Positions 22,001 to 30,360 of a stretch of DNA of 64,000 nt are shown here, piece after piece. Below the pieces are notes generated by a model that saw nothing but the letters and a program-made list of their open reading frames with translations, had not been told where the DNA came from and did no database searches. Location of the stretch: assembly GCA_024636675.1 (NCBI GenBank), contig JAGXGM010000032.1:45941-109940 (forward strand). Direction: 5' to 3'. The DNA is from Hydrogenophilales bacterium. Lineage in GTDB: Bacteria; Pseudomonadota; Gammaproteobacteria; Burkholderiales; Thiobacillaceae. How positions within the stretch are numbered: position 1 is the first letter of the stretch; each line of letters opens with the position of its first letter. The position numbers were made by a program, and so were the translations under genes.

Positions 22001-22933
22001 ATGATCGATTTCTTTCCCTTCAAAAAAACCATCCCCTTCATGAGCTGGGGGAAGGCGACCACCGCAATTTCGCTGCTCACCTTCCTGTTTTCAGTATGGG
22101 CACTGTGGGACAAAGGCCTCAACTTCGGCGTCGATTTCACCGGCGGCACCGTGATCGAGGTCAGCTACGACCAGCCCGCCAACCTGCCCGCGATCCGCGG
22201 CGCACTGGAAAAAACCGGCCTGCCCGAAGTCACGGTGCAGAGCTTCGGCACCAGCCGCGACGTGCTGATCCGCCTGCCGGTCAGGGGTGATTCCGACGCT
22301 GCGCAGACCAGCAACCGTGTGATGGCCGCGCTGACCGCGGCCGATGCCGGGGTGGAACTGAGGCGTGTCGACTTCGTCGGCCCACAGGTCGGCAAGGAGC
22401 TTTACGACAGCGGCGCCCTGGCGCTATTGGTGGTCACCTTCGGCATCATGGCGTATCTGGCGATCCGTTTCGAATGGCGCTTTGCGGTGGCCGGCATGCT
22501 CGCCAACCTGCACGACATCGTGATCATCCTCGGCGTGTTCGCGTTTTTCCAGTGGGAATTCACCCTCACCGTGCTGGCCGGCGTGCTGGCGGTCCTGGGC
22601 TACTCGGTCAACGAATCGGTGGTCATTTTCGACCGCATCCGGGAAAACATCCGCAAGATGCGCGGCGCCGCCATCCCGCACATCATCGACGACGCCATCA
22701 CCCGTACCATGAGCCGCACCATCATTACCCACGGTTCGACCCAGATCATGGTGCTCTCGATGCTGTTCTTCGGCGGCGAGGCGCTGCACAACTTCGCGCT
22801 CGCGCTCACCATCGGCATCCTGTTCGGCATCTACTCGTCCACCCTGGTCGCCAGCCCGCTGCTGCTGATGTTCGGCATCAAGCGCGAGCATTTCATCAAG
22901 CCGGTGGAGAAGAAGGAAGAAGCGGTTGTTTGA
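22001..22933 (+). CDS. secF: Protein translocase subunit SecF
   Basis: SecF is the partner of SecD in the RND-type export motor of the inner membrane. The 310-residue protein has a first membrane helix, a short periplasmic loop with FGVDFTGGTVIEV, and five more helices with the proton-path/signature region VLGYSVNESVVIFDRIREN. Length and topology are typical. It starts 9 bases after secD. The gene ends just before inverted heptad-repeat element C. Confidence 0.97.
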   Translation: MIDFFPFKKTIPFMSWGKATTAISLLTFLFSVWALWDKGLNFGVDFTGGTVIEVSYDQPANLPAIRGALEKTGLPEVTVQSFGTSRDVLIRLPVRGDSDAAQTSNRVMAALTAADAGVELRRVDFVGPQVGKELYDSGALALLVVTFGIMAYLAIRFEWRFAVAGMLANLHDIVIILGVFAFFQWEFTLTVLAGVLAVLGYSVNESVVIFDRIRENIRKMRGAAIPHIIDDAITRTMSRTIITHGSTQIMVLSMLFFGGEALHNFALALTIGILFGIYSSTLVASPLLLMFGIKREHFIKPVEKKEEAVV

Positions 22934-22935
22934 CT

Positions 22936-22998
22936 TGAAGCCGAGAGCTGAGAGTCGATAGCGGTGAGCCACCCACCCACTCTCGGCTCTCGACTCTA
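22936..22998. repeat. Inverted heptad-repeat element C (secF/dedA gap)
   Basis: The left half (22940-22964) steps in sevens as CGAGAGC-TGAGAGT. The complement of the right half (22981-22997) steps as AGAGTCG-AGAGCCG. The two halves match at about 16 of 21 aligned bases in opposite orientation. The element begins a few bases after the secF stop, ends 4 bases before the dedA ATG and leaves no Shine-Dalgarno. Confidence 0.55.
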
Positions 22999-23001
22999 AA
23001 A

Positions 23002-23610
23002 ATGCTCCACGAAATCATCCAAACTATCGTCAGCATCGTCGGCGCTTGGGGCTACCCGGGCATCTTCCTGCTGATGGCACTAGAATCGAGCTTCTTCCCC
23101 TTCCCCAGCGAAGTGGTGATGATTCCGGCCGGCTATCTGGCCTACAAGGGCGAGATGAATCTTGTGCTGGCGATCCTGTCCGGCATCGGCGGCAGCCTGT
23201 TCGGCGCGCTGTTCAACTACTGGCTGGCGTTGAAACTGGGGCGGCCGTTTCTGCTGCGCTACGGCAAATACGTGCTGTTCAAGGAACATTCGCTGCAGCG
23301 CATGGAAGACTTCTTCGCGCGCCACGGCCACATTTCGACCTTCACCGGACGGCTGATTCCGGCAGTGCGGCAATACATCTCGCTGCCAGCGGGTCTCGCG
23401 CGCATGAATCTTGCGGTGTTCAGCTTCTACACCAGTCTCGGTGCGGGCATCTGGGTCACCATCCTCGCGGTGCTCGGCTACAGCCTCGGACACAACGAAG
23501 CGGCCATCCGCGACAATCTGTATGTGATCACACTGATCACGCTGGGCGCGGTCGCGGTGATCGTGCTGCTCTATGTGCGGCTCAAGCTGAAGAAAAAAGT
23601 GCTGCGCTGA
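23002..23610 (+). CDS. DedA family (VTT domain) membrane protein
   Basis: This 202-residue polytopic membrane protein belongs to the DedA/SNARE-associated family. Some members act as undecaprenyl-phosphate or phospholipid flippases in envelope maintenance. The typical blocks are the early [16 protein letters not shown] with an acidic residue and, later, [18 protein letters not shown] with the conserved Arg, followed by two C-terminal helices and a lysine-rich end. The start at 23002 is the only ATG that keeps the first hydrophobic segment. It has no Shine-Dalgarno because element C lies against it. The gene converges on pdxJ with 3 bases between. Substrate is unknown. Confidence 0.88.
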   Translation: MLHEIIQTIVSIVGAWGYPGIFLLMALESSFFPFPSEVVMIPAGYLAYKGEMNLVLAILSGIGGSLFGALFNYWLALKLGRPFLLRYGKYVLFKEHSLQRMEDFFARHGHISTFTGRLIPAVRQYISLPAGLARMNLAVFSFYTSLGAGIWVTILAVLGYSLGHNEAAIRDNLYVITLITLGAVAVIVLLYVRLKLKKKVLR

Positions 23611-23613
23611 GTT

Positions 23614-24345
23614 TCACCCCGCGGCTGCATCCACCATCAGTCGCTTCATTTCCGCCACTGCGTCCTTCCAGCCGACGAACATGGCCTGCGCGACGATCGC
23701 ATGGCCGATGTTGAGCTCATGTATGCCCGGCAGGGCCGCAATCGGCCTCACGTTGTGGTAGGTCAGGCCGTGCCCGGCATTGACCGTCAAACCGATGCTG
23801 CGGCCATAGGCGACCGCTTTGCGGATGCGTTCGAATTCGACCACACACGCCGCGTCGGTTACGGCATCGGCATAGGCACCGGTGTGGATTTCGACCACCG
23901 GCGCGCCAGCCGCGTGCGCCGCGTCGAGCTGGGCAAAATCGGCGTCGATGAAGAGCGAAACCCGGATCCCGGCATGCGCCAGCTGCGCGCACGCCGCCTG
24001 TATTTTTGGCAGCTGGGCGACGACATCGAGTCCGCCTTCGGTGGTCAGCTCCTCGCGCTTCTCCGGCACCAGGCAGACGTCCTGCGGGCGCGTAGCACAG
24101 GCGATGGCGAGCATCTCATCGGTCACCGCCATTTCCAGGTTCATCTTGGTTTTCAGCACCTGGCGCAGGATCGCGACATCTTCGTCCTGGATGTGACGGC
24201 GATCTTCCCTGAGGTGCAGGGTGATCGAGTCGGCGCCGGCGGTTTCCGCCATGAGCGCAGCCTCGACCGGGCTGGGATAGCGGGTCTTGCGCGCCTGGCG
24301 CAGGGTGGCGATGTGGTCGATGTTGACGCCGAGATAGATGCTCAT
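23614..24345 (-). CDS. pdxJ: Pyridoxine 5'-phosphate synthase PdxJ
   Basis: PdxJ condenses 3-amino-2-oxopropyl phosphate with deoxyxylulose 5-phosphate to make pyridoxine 5'-phosphate. The 243-residue TIM-barrel protein shows the N-terminal [15 protein letters not shown], the phosphate-site [14 protein letters not shown], the catalytic Glu/His region with [15 protein letters not shown], and [12 protein letters not shown] near the end. It is the last gene of the long minus-strand sigma-E/lep/era series, 4 bases after recO. In many relatives acpS would follow. Here a convergent dedA comes instead. Confidence 0.96.
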   Translation of the reverse strand: MSIYLGVNIDHIATLRQARKTRYPSPVEAALMAETAGADSITLHLREDRRHIQDEDVAILRQVLKTKMNLEMAVTDEMLAIACATRPQDVCLVPEKREELTTEGGLDVVAQLPKIQAACAQLAHAGIRVSLFIDADFAQLDAAHAAGAPVVEIHTGAYADAVTDAACVVEFERIRKAVAYGRSIGLTVNAGHGLTYHNVRPIAALPGIHELNIGHAIVAQAMFVGWKDAVAEMKRLMVDAAAG

Positions 24346-24349
24346 GGGT

Positions 24350-25120
24350 TCAGCTGGGGTAGATTGGGTTTGGCGGATTCAGTTCTGTGAGTTCTCGTAG
24401 CAGCTGGCGAGTATAAAGCGGCTTCGCGCCCAAGGTGTGGTTGATCAGGGTGCGCATCAGGCCCTTGGCCTCGACCAGCGTCGCCGGCCGCTCGAAGCGA
24501 CCGGCCGCCAGGTCGATCAGCGTCTGGCCCGATACCGGGCAGCCCGGCTGTCCGGTATCGCGTAGCGCGCCGCGTTCGGGCTGGAACACGTAGCGGACAC
24601 CGGGTTCAATCGGCGCCCCGCTGTCGGCCTCGGCGTCGAAGGTGGCGCCATAGCCGATTTCGGACAGCAGGTTTTTCTCGAAGCCGCGCAATATCCGCTC
24701 GAAATAGGTGGCGCGTTCGAAATCGGTGCCGCCAGCCTCGTTCGCCAGTTGCTCGAGGGTGTCGGCATAGCGGTCATACAGCTTTTCGTGCGCATCGCCG
24801 CGCGCCAGCAAGCGCAGCAACAGTTCGTTCAGATAAAACCCGCACATCAGCGCGCGCCCCTGCGGCGCGATCAGGCCGCCCTGCCATTCGGCGGCATGCA
24901 GGGTTTTCAGCTCGGACTTGCCGAACCACGACAGCAGCAACGGGGTGAACGGCTGCATCAGCCCGCGCAGGGCCGAGGTCGGCCGGCGCGCTCCGCGTGC
25001 GATCAGCCCCACGCGCCCATGGCTGCGGCTGAACACCTCCGCCACCACGCTGGTTTCCTTGAAAGGGTAGGTGTGGAGGATGAAGCCGGGGTCGTTGTTG
25101 ATGCGGGCGTCAGAAGACAT
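24350..25120 (-). CDS. recO: DNA repair protein RecO
   Basis: RecO binds single-stranded DNA and helps RecR and RecA load at gaps during recombinational repair. The 256-residue protein has the N-terminal OB-fold ([35 protein letters not shown] is the region, residues about 12-46) and a helical C-terminal domain. The zinc-finger cysteines of some RecO proteins are absent, as in other proteobacteria. It lies between era and pdxJ on the minus strand, the standard order. The 139-base gap to era is filled by a long-armed inverted repeat. Confidence 0.93.
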   Translation of the reverse strand: MSSDARINNDPGFILHTYPFKETSVVAEVFSRSHGRVGLIARGARRPTSALRGLMQPFTPLLLSWFGKSELKTLHAAEWQGGLIAPQGRALMCGFYLNELLLRLLARGDAHEKLYDRYADTLEQLANEAGGTDFERATYFERILRGFEKNLLSEIGYGATFDAEADSGAPIEPGVRYVFQPERGALRDTGQPGCPVSGQTLIDLAAGRFERPATLVEAKGLMRTLINHTLGAKPLYTRQLLRELTELNPPNPIYPS

Positions 25121-25130
25121 GGGGGAAATC

Positions 25131-25240
25131 CGTTCTTCGCGGAAGACGCGAAGACAAAATCATTGGGGATGCACGATCACTCAATACATAGGACATTCAT
25201 CGTTGAGCGCCTGTTGTCCTTCGTGCGCCTCCGCATCCTT
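25131..25240. repeat. Long-armed inverted repeat E (era/recO gap)
   Basis: Arms 25139-25157 and 25214-25234 are imperfect inverted copies (both read GCGGA then a GAAG-CAA run toward the loop) separated by 56 bases. The layout is like the heptad elements: it fills the gap between two same-strand genes and starts soon after the upstream (era) stop. The units do not keep a strict period of seven, so I keep it separate. Confidence 0.45.
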
Positions 25241-25259
25241 CGCGGATCAAGCTCCGATT

Positions 25260-26144
25260 TCAGTCCAGCCCCAGCGACCTCAGCATCCGCACATCGTCGG
25301 CCCAGCCGCCCTTGACCTTGACCCAGACCTCAAGATAGACCTTGCTGTCGAACGCACGCTCCATGTCGAGACGCGCCTGGGTGGAAATGGTCTTGAGCTT
25401 TTCGCCCCCCTTGCCGATGATGATCGGCTTATGGCTGTCGCGGTCGACCAGGATGGTGGCGAAGATGCGACGCAGGTTGCCCTCTTCTTCGAACTTGTCG
25501 ATGGCCACCGCCACCCCGTAGGGGATTTCTTCGCCGCACAGACGGAAGACTTTTTCGCGAATGAGTTCAGCGGCCAGCTGGCGTTCGGTCTGATCGGTGA
25601 CGTCGTCCGCCTCAAACAGCGGCGCGTTTTCCGGCAGGTGAGTTTGCAGGGTTTTCAGCAGTTCTTCGAGGTTGTTGCCCTGCTTGGCCGATACCGGGAC
25701 GATCTCGGTGAACGCATGCGCAGCAGAAACTTCCTGCAGATAGGCCATCAGCTCGGCACGATCCTTGACCTGGTCGATCTTGTTCACCACCAGGAGCAAC
25801 GGGCGATCCTTGGGCAGCAGCTCCATCACCTGCTGATCTTCCTTCTTCAGCCGCCCGGCTTCCACCAGCATCATCACCACATCGGTATCCGATAGCGTTT
25901 CGCGCACCCGCTTGTTCATCGCGCGGTTCATGGTACCGGTATAGCGCGTCTGGAATCCCGGTGTATCGACGAACACGAACTGCGCTTCGTCGGTAGTGTG
26001 GATGCCCATCACCCGATGGCGCGTAGTTTGCGCCTTCTTCGAGGTGATGCTGACTTTTTGCCCGACGATGCGGTTAAGCAGCGTCGATTTGCCGACGTTG
26101 GGGCGCCCGACAATGGCGATGAGGCCACATTTGAATTCACTCAT
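25260..26144 (-). CDS. era: GTPase Era
   Basis: Era is an essential GTPase that binds the 3' end of 16S rRNA during 30S assembly. The 294-residue protein has G1 GRPNVGKST (residues 13-21), the switch/G3 DTPGF, G4 NKID and G5 SAKQG, then a C-terminal KH RNA-binding domain with IIIGKGGEKLKTIS. ATG 26144 overlaps the rnc TGA by 4 bases. rnc-era-recO is the usual order, linking rRNA cleavage, subunit assembly and repair genes on one message. Confidence 0.97.
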   Translation of the reverse strand: MSEFKCGLIAIVGRPNVGKSTLLNRIVGQKVSITSKKAQTTRHRVMGIHTTDEAQFVFVDTPGFQTRYTGTMNRAMNKRVRETLSDTDVVMMLVEAGRLKKEDQQVMELLPKDRPLLLVVNKIDQVKDRAELMAYLQEVSAAHAFTEIVPVSAKQGNNLEELLKTLQTHLPENAPLFEADDVTDQTERQLAAELIREKVFRLCGEEIPYGVAVAIDKFEEEGNLRRIFATILVDRDSHKPIIIGKGGEKLKTISTQARLDMERAFDSKVYLEVWVKVKGGWADDVRMLRSLGLD

Positions 26145-26887
26145 TTTTGCACGCTCTTCTTCGCTGCCCGTTCATTTCGTAATGCGGCGCACGCTTCGCG
26201 TGCGGCCTCTTGTTCGGCGGCACGGCGGCTTTTGCCGACGCCGCGCGTGCTGAGCACGGGTTTGCTGAGCAGGCATTCGACGATAAAGCTTTGGTCATGC
26301 GCCTCGCCCTGAGTATCGACCAGCCGATAGTCCGGCAGCGGCAGGCGGCGTGACTGCAGCATTTCCTGCAACTCCGTCTTGGCATCCTTGCCCGAGGCGG
26401 TGGGGTCGATTTGTGCCACCAACGGGGCGAACAGACCGTTCACCACACGCTGCGCCTCATCAAATCCCGCCTCGAGAAAGATCGCGCCGAACAGCGATTC
26501 GAGCGCATCGGCCAGAATCGAGGGACGGCGGAATCCACCGCTTTTGAGTTCCCCCTCACCCAGCAGCAGACTCTCGCCCAATCTCAGTGCCGCTGCGATT
26601 TCGGCCAGGGTCTCCTGCCGCACCAGGTTGGCGCGCAGGCGCGACAGGCTCCCTTCGGGCAATTCGGGAAACGCATCGTAGAGCGCGCGGGCGACCGAGC
26701 AGTTCAGCACCGAGTCGCCGAGAAATTCAAGCCGCTCGTTATTGACCGCACCGTAACTGCGGTGCGTCAGCGCCTGGGTCAGCAGATCGGCACGGATAAA
26801 GGTATAGCCCAGCGCCTGCTGCAGGCGCTGATTCAGCAAAGCGTTATTCAATCGAGACGGGCGCGGCGCCGGGGTCGGTGCTGGCAT
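26141..26887 (-). CDS. rnc: Ribonuclease III
   Basis: RNase III cuts double-stranded RNA, including the rRNA precursor. The catalytic signature NERLEFLGDSVL with its acidic residues lies at about residues 50-61, a second acidic site is at ALESLFGAIFLEAG, and a double-stranded-RNA-binding domain fills the C-terminus (LPDYRLV to EQEAAREACAAL). The ATG at 26887 gives 248 residues and overlaps the DUF4845 gene by 44 bases. A TTG at 26851 would give the more usual short N-terminus and only 8 bases of overlap. Neither has a strong ribosome site, so the start is uncertain. Confidence 0.94.
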   Translation of the reverse strand: MPAPTPAPRPSRLNNALLNQRLQQALGYTFIRADLLTQALTHRSYGAVNNERLEFLGDSVLNCSVARALYDAFPELPEGSLSRLRANLVRQETLAEIAAALRLGESLLLGEGELKSGGFRRPSILADALESLFGAIFLEAGFDEAQRVVNGLFAPLVAQIDPTASGKDAKTELQEMLQSRRLPLPDYRLVDTQGEAHDQSFIVECLLSKPVLSTRGVGKSRRAAEQEAAREACAALRNERAAKKSVQK

Positions 26888-27245
26888 TGAAATCGACTAC
26901 CAGGCTGACATTTCCGAAGAGCTTGGTGCGGAATTCATAGTCAGCCGAAATGACCGGGGTACCGCCGCGGCGATCAATGGTGAGGTCTTCCGGCTTGACT
27001 ACCGTGACATAGCCGGTGTTGGCACGCCGTGCGAAAGCACTGCGGATCTCGGCATTGCTTTTCGACCTGAGATCGGACTCCTGTCCCATCGTGGCGAGAA
27101 TCTTTTTCACCGAAAAAAACTCGATATAGGCCGGCACCAGCTTCATTGCCAGCATCGCGACCATGATCAGCACGACGGCGACGAACAGAAAGCCGATCAT
27201 ACTCAAACCGCGTTGACGGGATTGCATGGGGTGGGTGCTGTGCAT
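26844..27245 (-). CDS. DUF4845 family membrane-anchored protein
   Basis: This 133-residue protein has a positively charged N-terminus (QSRQRGLS), one long hydrophobic helix (about residues 18-38, MIGFLFVAVVLIMVAMLAMK) and a soluble C-terminal domain. The beginning resembles a type IV pilin-like leader, but no cleavage signature can be claimed. DUF4845 genes sit between lepB and rnc across betaproteobacteria, exactly as here, and have no established function. GGAG stands 5 bases before ATG 27245. An alternative ATG is six codons later. Confidence 0.85.
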   Translation of the reverse strand: MHSTHPMQSRQRGLSMIGFLFVAVVLIMVAMLAMKLVPAYIEFFSVKKILATMGQESDLRSKSNAEIRSAFARRANTGYVTVVKPEDLTIDRRGGTPVISADYEFRTKLFGNVSLVVDFNASTDPGAAPVSIE

Positions 27246-27256
27246 GGTGTCTCCAG

Positions 27257-28066
27257 TTATTTAAGGGTGGTGCCGATCCGGCCAAAATCGTCGAAGTTCA
27301 TCCAGATGAAGAAGGCCTTGCCCACGATGTTCCGGTCCGGAACGAAGCCCCAGTAGCGGCTGTCGTTGCTGGCATCGCGATTGTCGCCCATCATGAAATA
27401 TTGCCCTTCTGGCACCTTGCAGACGAAACCTTCGCCTTCGGCATTGTAGGAGCAGTTTTCACGGTACGGGAAGTCCACCACCTGCGACGGATAGACGGGG
27501 GGCTTGCCCGGCTCCACCATCATGCCATGGCCGACGTCGTTGAGATGTTCCTGGTACACCATGGCGGTGACATAGCTAAGTCCGTTTCCAACATAGCTGT
27601 AGACGCCCGTATTGTCGGTGCGAACCGGCTGGCCGTTAATGCTGAGCCGCTTGTCCCGGTATTCGACCACGTCACCCGGCACGCCGATTACGCGTTTGAT
27701 GTAATCCAGCCCGGGATCGGCCGGATAGCGGAACACCACGACATCGCCACGCTCGGGGTTGTTCAGCTCAACCACTTTCTTGTTGATCACCGGCAGGCGA
27801 ATGCCATAGGTGTATTTGTTGACCAGGATGAAGTCGCCGACCAGCAGCGTCGGTATCATCGAGCCGGACGGGATCTTGAAGGGCTCGACCAGAAACGAGC
27901 GTAACGCGAACACCACCAGGATGACCGGGAAAAAACTCTTGGCATATTCGACCAGCAGCGGTTCGCGGGCATTCCGGTCGCGGCGGCGTTTGAGCAGCAG
28001 CGCGTCGAGCAGCCAGATGCTGCCGGTGATGGCCAGCGCAATGAACAGAATGAGCGCAAAATTCAT
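27257..28066 (-). CDS. lepB: Signal peptidase I LepB
   Basis: LepB cleaves signal peptides from exported proteins at the outer face of the inner membrane. The 269-residue protein has a first membrane helix (residues 3-22), a basic cytoplasmic loop and a second helix (about 45-60). The catalytic Ser69 follows in the PSGSM box and the catalytic Lys in YIKRVIGVPGD. The later boxes (GDNRDASNDSRYWG) are also present. It lies 18 bases after lepA. Together with the SecDF genes on the other side of the window it serves the export pathway. Confidence 0.97.
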   Translation of the reverse strand: MNFALILFIALAITGSIWLLDALLLKRRRDRNAREPLLVEYAKSFFPVILVVFALRSFLVEPFKIPSGSMIPTLLVGDFILVNKYTYGIRLPVINKKVVELNNPERGDVVVFRYPADPGLDYIKRVIGVPGDVVEYRDKRLSINGQPVRTDNTGVYSYVGNGLSYVTAMVYQEHLNDVGHGMMVEPGKPPVYPSQVVDFPYRENCSYNAEGEGFVCKVPEGQYFMMGDNRDASNDSRYWGFVPDRNIVGKAFFIWMNFDDFGRIGTTLK

Positions 28067-28084
28067 GTTTGTTGGTCCACTTCT

Positions 28085-29884
28085 TTATTTGTCCGAGACC
28101 TGGAGGATCGCAAGAAACGCTTCCTGCGGGATTTCGACGTTGCCAACCTGTTTCATGCGGCGCTTGCCGGCTTTCTGCTTTTCAAGCAGCTTCTTCTTGC
28201 GCGAGATGTCGCCGCCATAGCACTTGGCGAGCACGTTCTTGCGCAACGCCTTGATGTTTTCGCGCGCGATGATGTTGGCGCCGATCGCCGCCTGCACTGC
28301 AACGTCAAACATCTGGCGCGGAATCAGCTCGCGCATCTTGGACGCAAGTTCGCGCCCGCGATACACGCTGGTGGCGCGGTGCACGATCAACGACAGCGCA
28401 TCGACTTTTTCATTGTTGACCAGGATATCGAGCTTGACCAGATCGCCCGGCCGGTACTCCTTGAATTCGTAATCGAGCGAGGCATAGCCTCGGCTGGTCG
28501 ACTTCAGCTTGTCAAAGAAATCCATCACCACCTCGTTCATCGGCAGGTTGTATACCAGCATCACCTGCCTGCCGTGGTATTGCATGTTGATCTGCATGCC
28601 GCGCTTCTGGTTGCACAGGGTAATGACGTTGCCGACGTATTCCTCTGGCACGAAGATCGTCGCGGTGATGATGGGTTCGCGGATTTCCTCGATTTTCGAC
28701 AGCTCGGGTAGCTTGGACGGATTCTCGACGTTGATCAGCGTGCCGTCTTTGAGCACCACTTCATACACCACCGTCGGCGCGGTGGTGATGAGGTCCATGT
28801 TGTACTCGCGTTCCAGCCGCTCCTGCACGATGTCCATGTGCAACAGGCCGAGGAAACCGCAGCGGAAGCCAAAGCCCAGCGCCTGCGAGACTTCGGGCTC
28901 GAACTGCAGCGCAGCGTCGTTCAACTGCAGCTTGGTCAGCGCGTCGCGCAGCGCCTCGAAGTCATGCGACTCGATCGGATAGAGCCCGGCAAAGACCTGC
29001 GACTGCACTTTTTTGAAGCCGGGCAGCGCCTCGGCCGCGGGCCGATCGAGCAAGGTGATGGTGTCGCCTACCTGGGCCGACTTGAGTTCCTTGATGCCGG
29101 CGATCACGAAGCCGACCTCGCCCGCCGACAAGGTGGGACGGTCGACCGATTTCGGCGTGAACACGCCGACATGCTCGGTCAGATGCTGCGCGCCCGAAGC
29201 CATGAAGCGTATCTTGTCCTTAGGACGCAACACGCCGTCGACCACGCGCACCAGCATGACCACGCCGACATAGTTGTCGAACCACGAGTCGATGATCAAC
29301 GCCTTCAGCGGCGCGCTCTCGTCGCCGCGCGGCGGCGGCACCTGCTTCACCACCACTTCAAGAATTTCGGCGATGCCGATACCGGTCTTGGCCGATGCGC
29401 GCACCGCATCGCTCGCATCCAGTCCGACGATGTCCTCGATCTCTTCCGCCACCCGGTCCGGATCGGCTGCAGGCAGGTCAATCTTGTTCAGCACCGGGAT
29501 GACCTCGACGCCAAGATCGATCGCGGTGTAGCAATTGGCCACCGTCTGCGCTTCCACGCCTTGCGAAGCATCGACCACCAGAAGTGCGCCTTCGCATGCG
29601 GACAGCGAACGCGACACCTCGTAGGAAAAGTCGACGTGACCGGGGGTGTCGATCAGGTTCAGGCGATAGACCTTGCCGTCCTGCGCCTTGTAGCTGAGCG
29701 CGGCGGTCTGCGCCTTGATGGTGATGCCGCGTTCTTTTTCAAGATCCATGGAATCGAGCACCTGCGCCTCCATTTCACGGTCGGACAGTCCGCCGCAAGC
29801 CTGAATGAGGCGGTCGGCCAGCGTGGACTTGCCATGGTCGATGTGGGCGATGATGGAAAAATTGCGGATCAGACTCTGGGACAC
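28085..29884 (-). CDS. lepA: Elongation factor 4 (LepA)
   Basis: LepA is a ribosome-bound GTPase that affects initiation and elongation under stress. The 599-residue protein has G1 [13 protein letters not shown], the RGITIKAQ switch, G3 DTPGHVDF, G4 NKIDLPAAD, then EF-G-like domains and the unique LepA C-terminal domain ending near [19 protein letters not shown]. The only start that gives the family N-terminus is a GTG at 29884. It has no Shine-Dalgarno, and a strong terminator-like hairpin ends 3 bases before it. lepB follows after 18 bases. Confidence 0.96.
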   Translation of the reverse strand: MSQSLIRNFSIIAHIDHGKSTLADRLIQACGGLSDREMEAQVLDSMDLEKERGITIKAQTAALSYKAQDGKVYRLNLIDTPGHVDFSYEVSRSLSACEGALLVVDASQGVEAQTVANCYTAIDLGVEVIPVLNKIDLPAADPDRVAEEIEDIVGLDASDAVRASAKTGIGIAEILEVVVKQVPPPRGDESAPLKALIIDSWFDNYVGVVMLVRVVDGVLRPKDKIRFMASGAQHLTEHVGVFTPKSVDRPTLSAGEVGFVIAGIKELKSAQVGDTITLLDRPAAEALPGFKKVQSQVFAGLYPIESHDFEALRDALTKLQLNDAALQFEPEVSQALGFGFRCGFLGLLHMDIVQERLEREYNMDLITTAPTVVYEVVLKDGTLINVENPSKLPELSKIEEIREPIITATIFVPEEYVGNVITLCNQKRGMQINMQYHGRQVMLVYNLPMNEVVMDFFDKLKSTSRGYASLDYEFKEYRPGDLVKLDILVNNEKVDALSLIVHRATSVYRGRELASKMRELIPRQMFDVAVQAAIGANIIARENIKALRKNVLAKCYGGDISRKKKLLEKQKAGKRRMKQVGNVEIPQEAFLAILQVSDK

Positions 29885-29887
29885 AGC

Positions 29888-29911
29888 AAAACGGGCACGC
29901 TTCCGTGCCCG
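29888..29911 (-). terminator. Terminator-like hairpin directly before the lepA start codon
   Basis: Eight perfect pairs (29892-29899 with 29904-29911; arm CGGGCACG) close a GAAG tetraloop and are followed on the minus strand by TTTT, three bases before the lepA GTG. By shape it is an intrinsic terminator. By position it would stop read-through from the sigma-E operon or act as an attenuator in the lepA leader. Confidence 0.6.
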
Positions 29912-29935
29912 GCTAGGGATGAGATAACTAGCAGA

Positions 29936-29941
29936 ATTTTA
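29936..29941 (-). promoter_or_regulatory. Candidate -10 element for lepA
   Basis: TAAAAT on the minus strand, about 50 bases before the lepA GTG, upstream of the hairpin. The -35 region is weak. If used, the hairpin at 29888-29911 lies in the lepA leader. Confidence 0.3.
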
Positions 29942-29980
29942 ACGGATTTTTGGGTCTGCCGACACCAATTTCGCACCTGC

Positions 29981-30079
29981 ATTGCAGCGAGAATGCGATG
30001 GGCGCGAAGCACGATGCACCGACAAGCGCCTTCCCATGCCATACGAGCTGGCACAACAAGTACGCATTCTCGCGGCAAT
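29981..30079. repeat. Long-armed inverted repeat F (grx/lepA gap)
   Basis: Arms 29981-29997 and 30063-30079 are inverted copies matching at 16 of 17 bases (core GCGAGAATGCG perfect) around a 65-base loop. The loop has further pairing potential (ATGGGCGC with GCGCCTTCCCAT). It is not built of heptads, but the placement, between two same-strand genes of an operon, is the same as for elements A-E. It could be a REP-like palindrome or a structured RNA. Confidence 0.55.
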
Positions 30080-30105
30080 CTGCAAGAGCCGGCGTGACAT
30101 GTGTG

Positions 30106-30360
30106 TCAGCAGGCCTCTCGGTTAAGGCACAGCCATTGCTGGAACGCAGGCAAGTCAAGCTGGTGGCGGCAAATCTCGATATCGCCGTCGAACAGCAGCG
30201 GCACGTCCCAACCGAAGCGTGTTTTGAGCACCGGATCGGCATCCACGTCGACGGGCGTCAGACGGCATCCCGTTCCTGCGACCAAAACGCCGATTTCTGC
30301 CGCCATCTCCTCGCACAGCGAACAGCCTGCCCGGGTGAAGAGCGTGAGCGTCTTACTCAC
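30106..30360 (-). CDS. Glutaredoxin-like small thiol protein
   Basis: This 84-residue protein has a thioredoxin/glutaredoxin fold beginning TLFTRAGCSLCEEM, with a CxxC redox pair at Cys13-Cys16, then VDVDADP and a cis-proline region DVPLLF. It belongs to the short glutaredoxin-like (DUF836) group often found between mucD and lepA in betaproteobacteria. The partner is unknown; a role in cytoplasmic thiol balance is inferred from the motif. It overlaps the mucD stop by 8 bases, so it is part of the sigma-E operon. Confidence 0.82.
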   Translation of the reverse strand: MSKTLTLFTRAGCSLCEEMAAEIGVLVAGTGCRLTPVDVDADPVLKTRFGWDVPLLFDGDIEICRHQLDLPAFQQWLCLNREAC

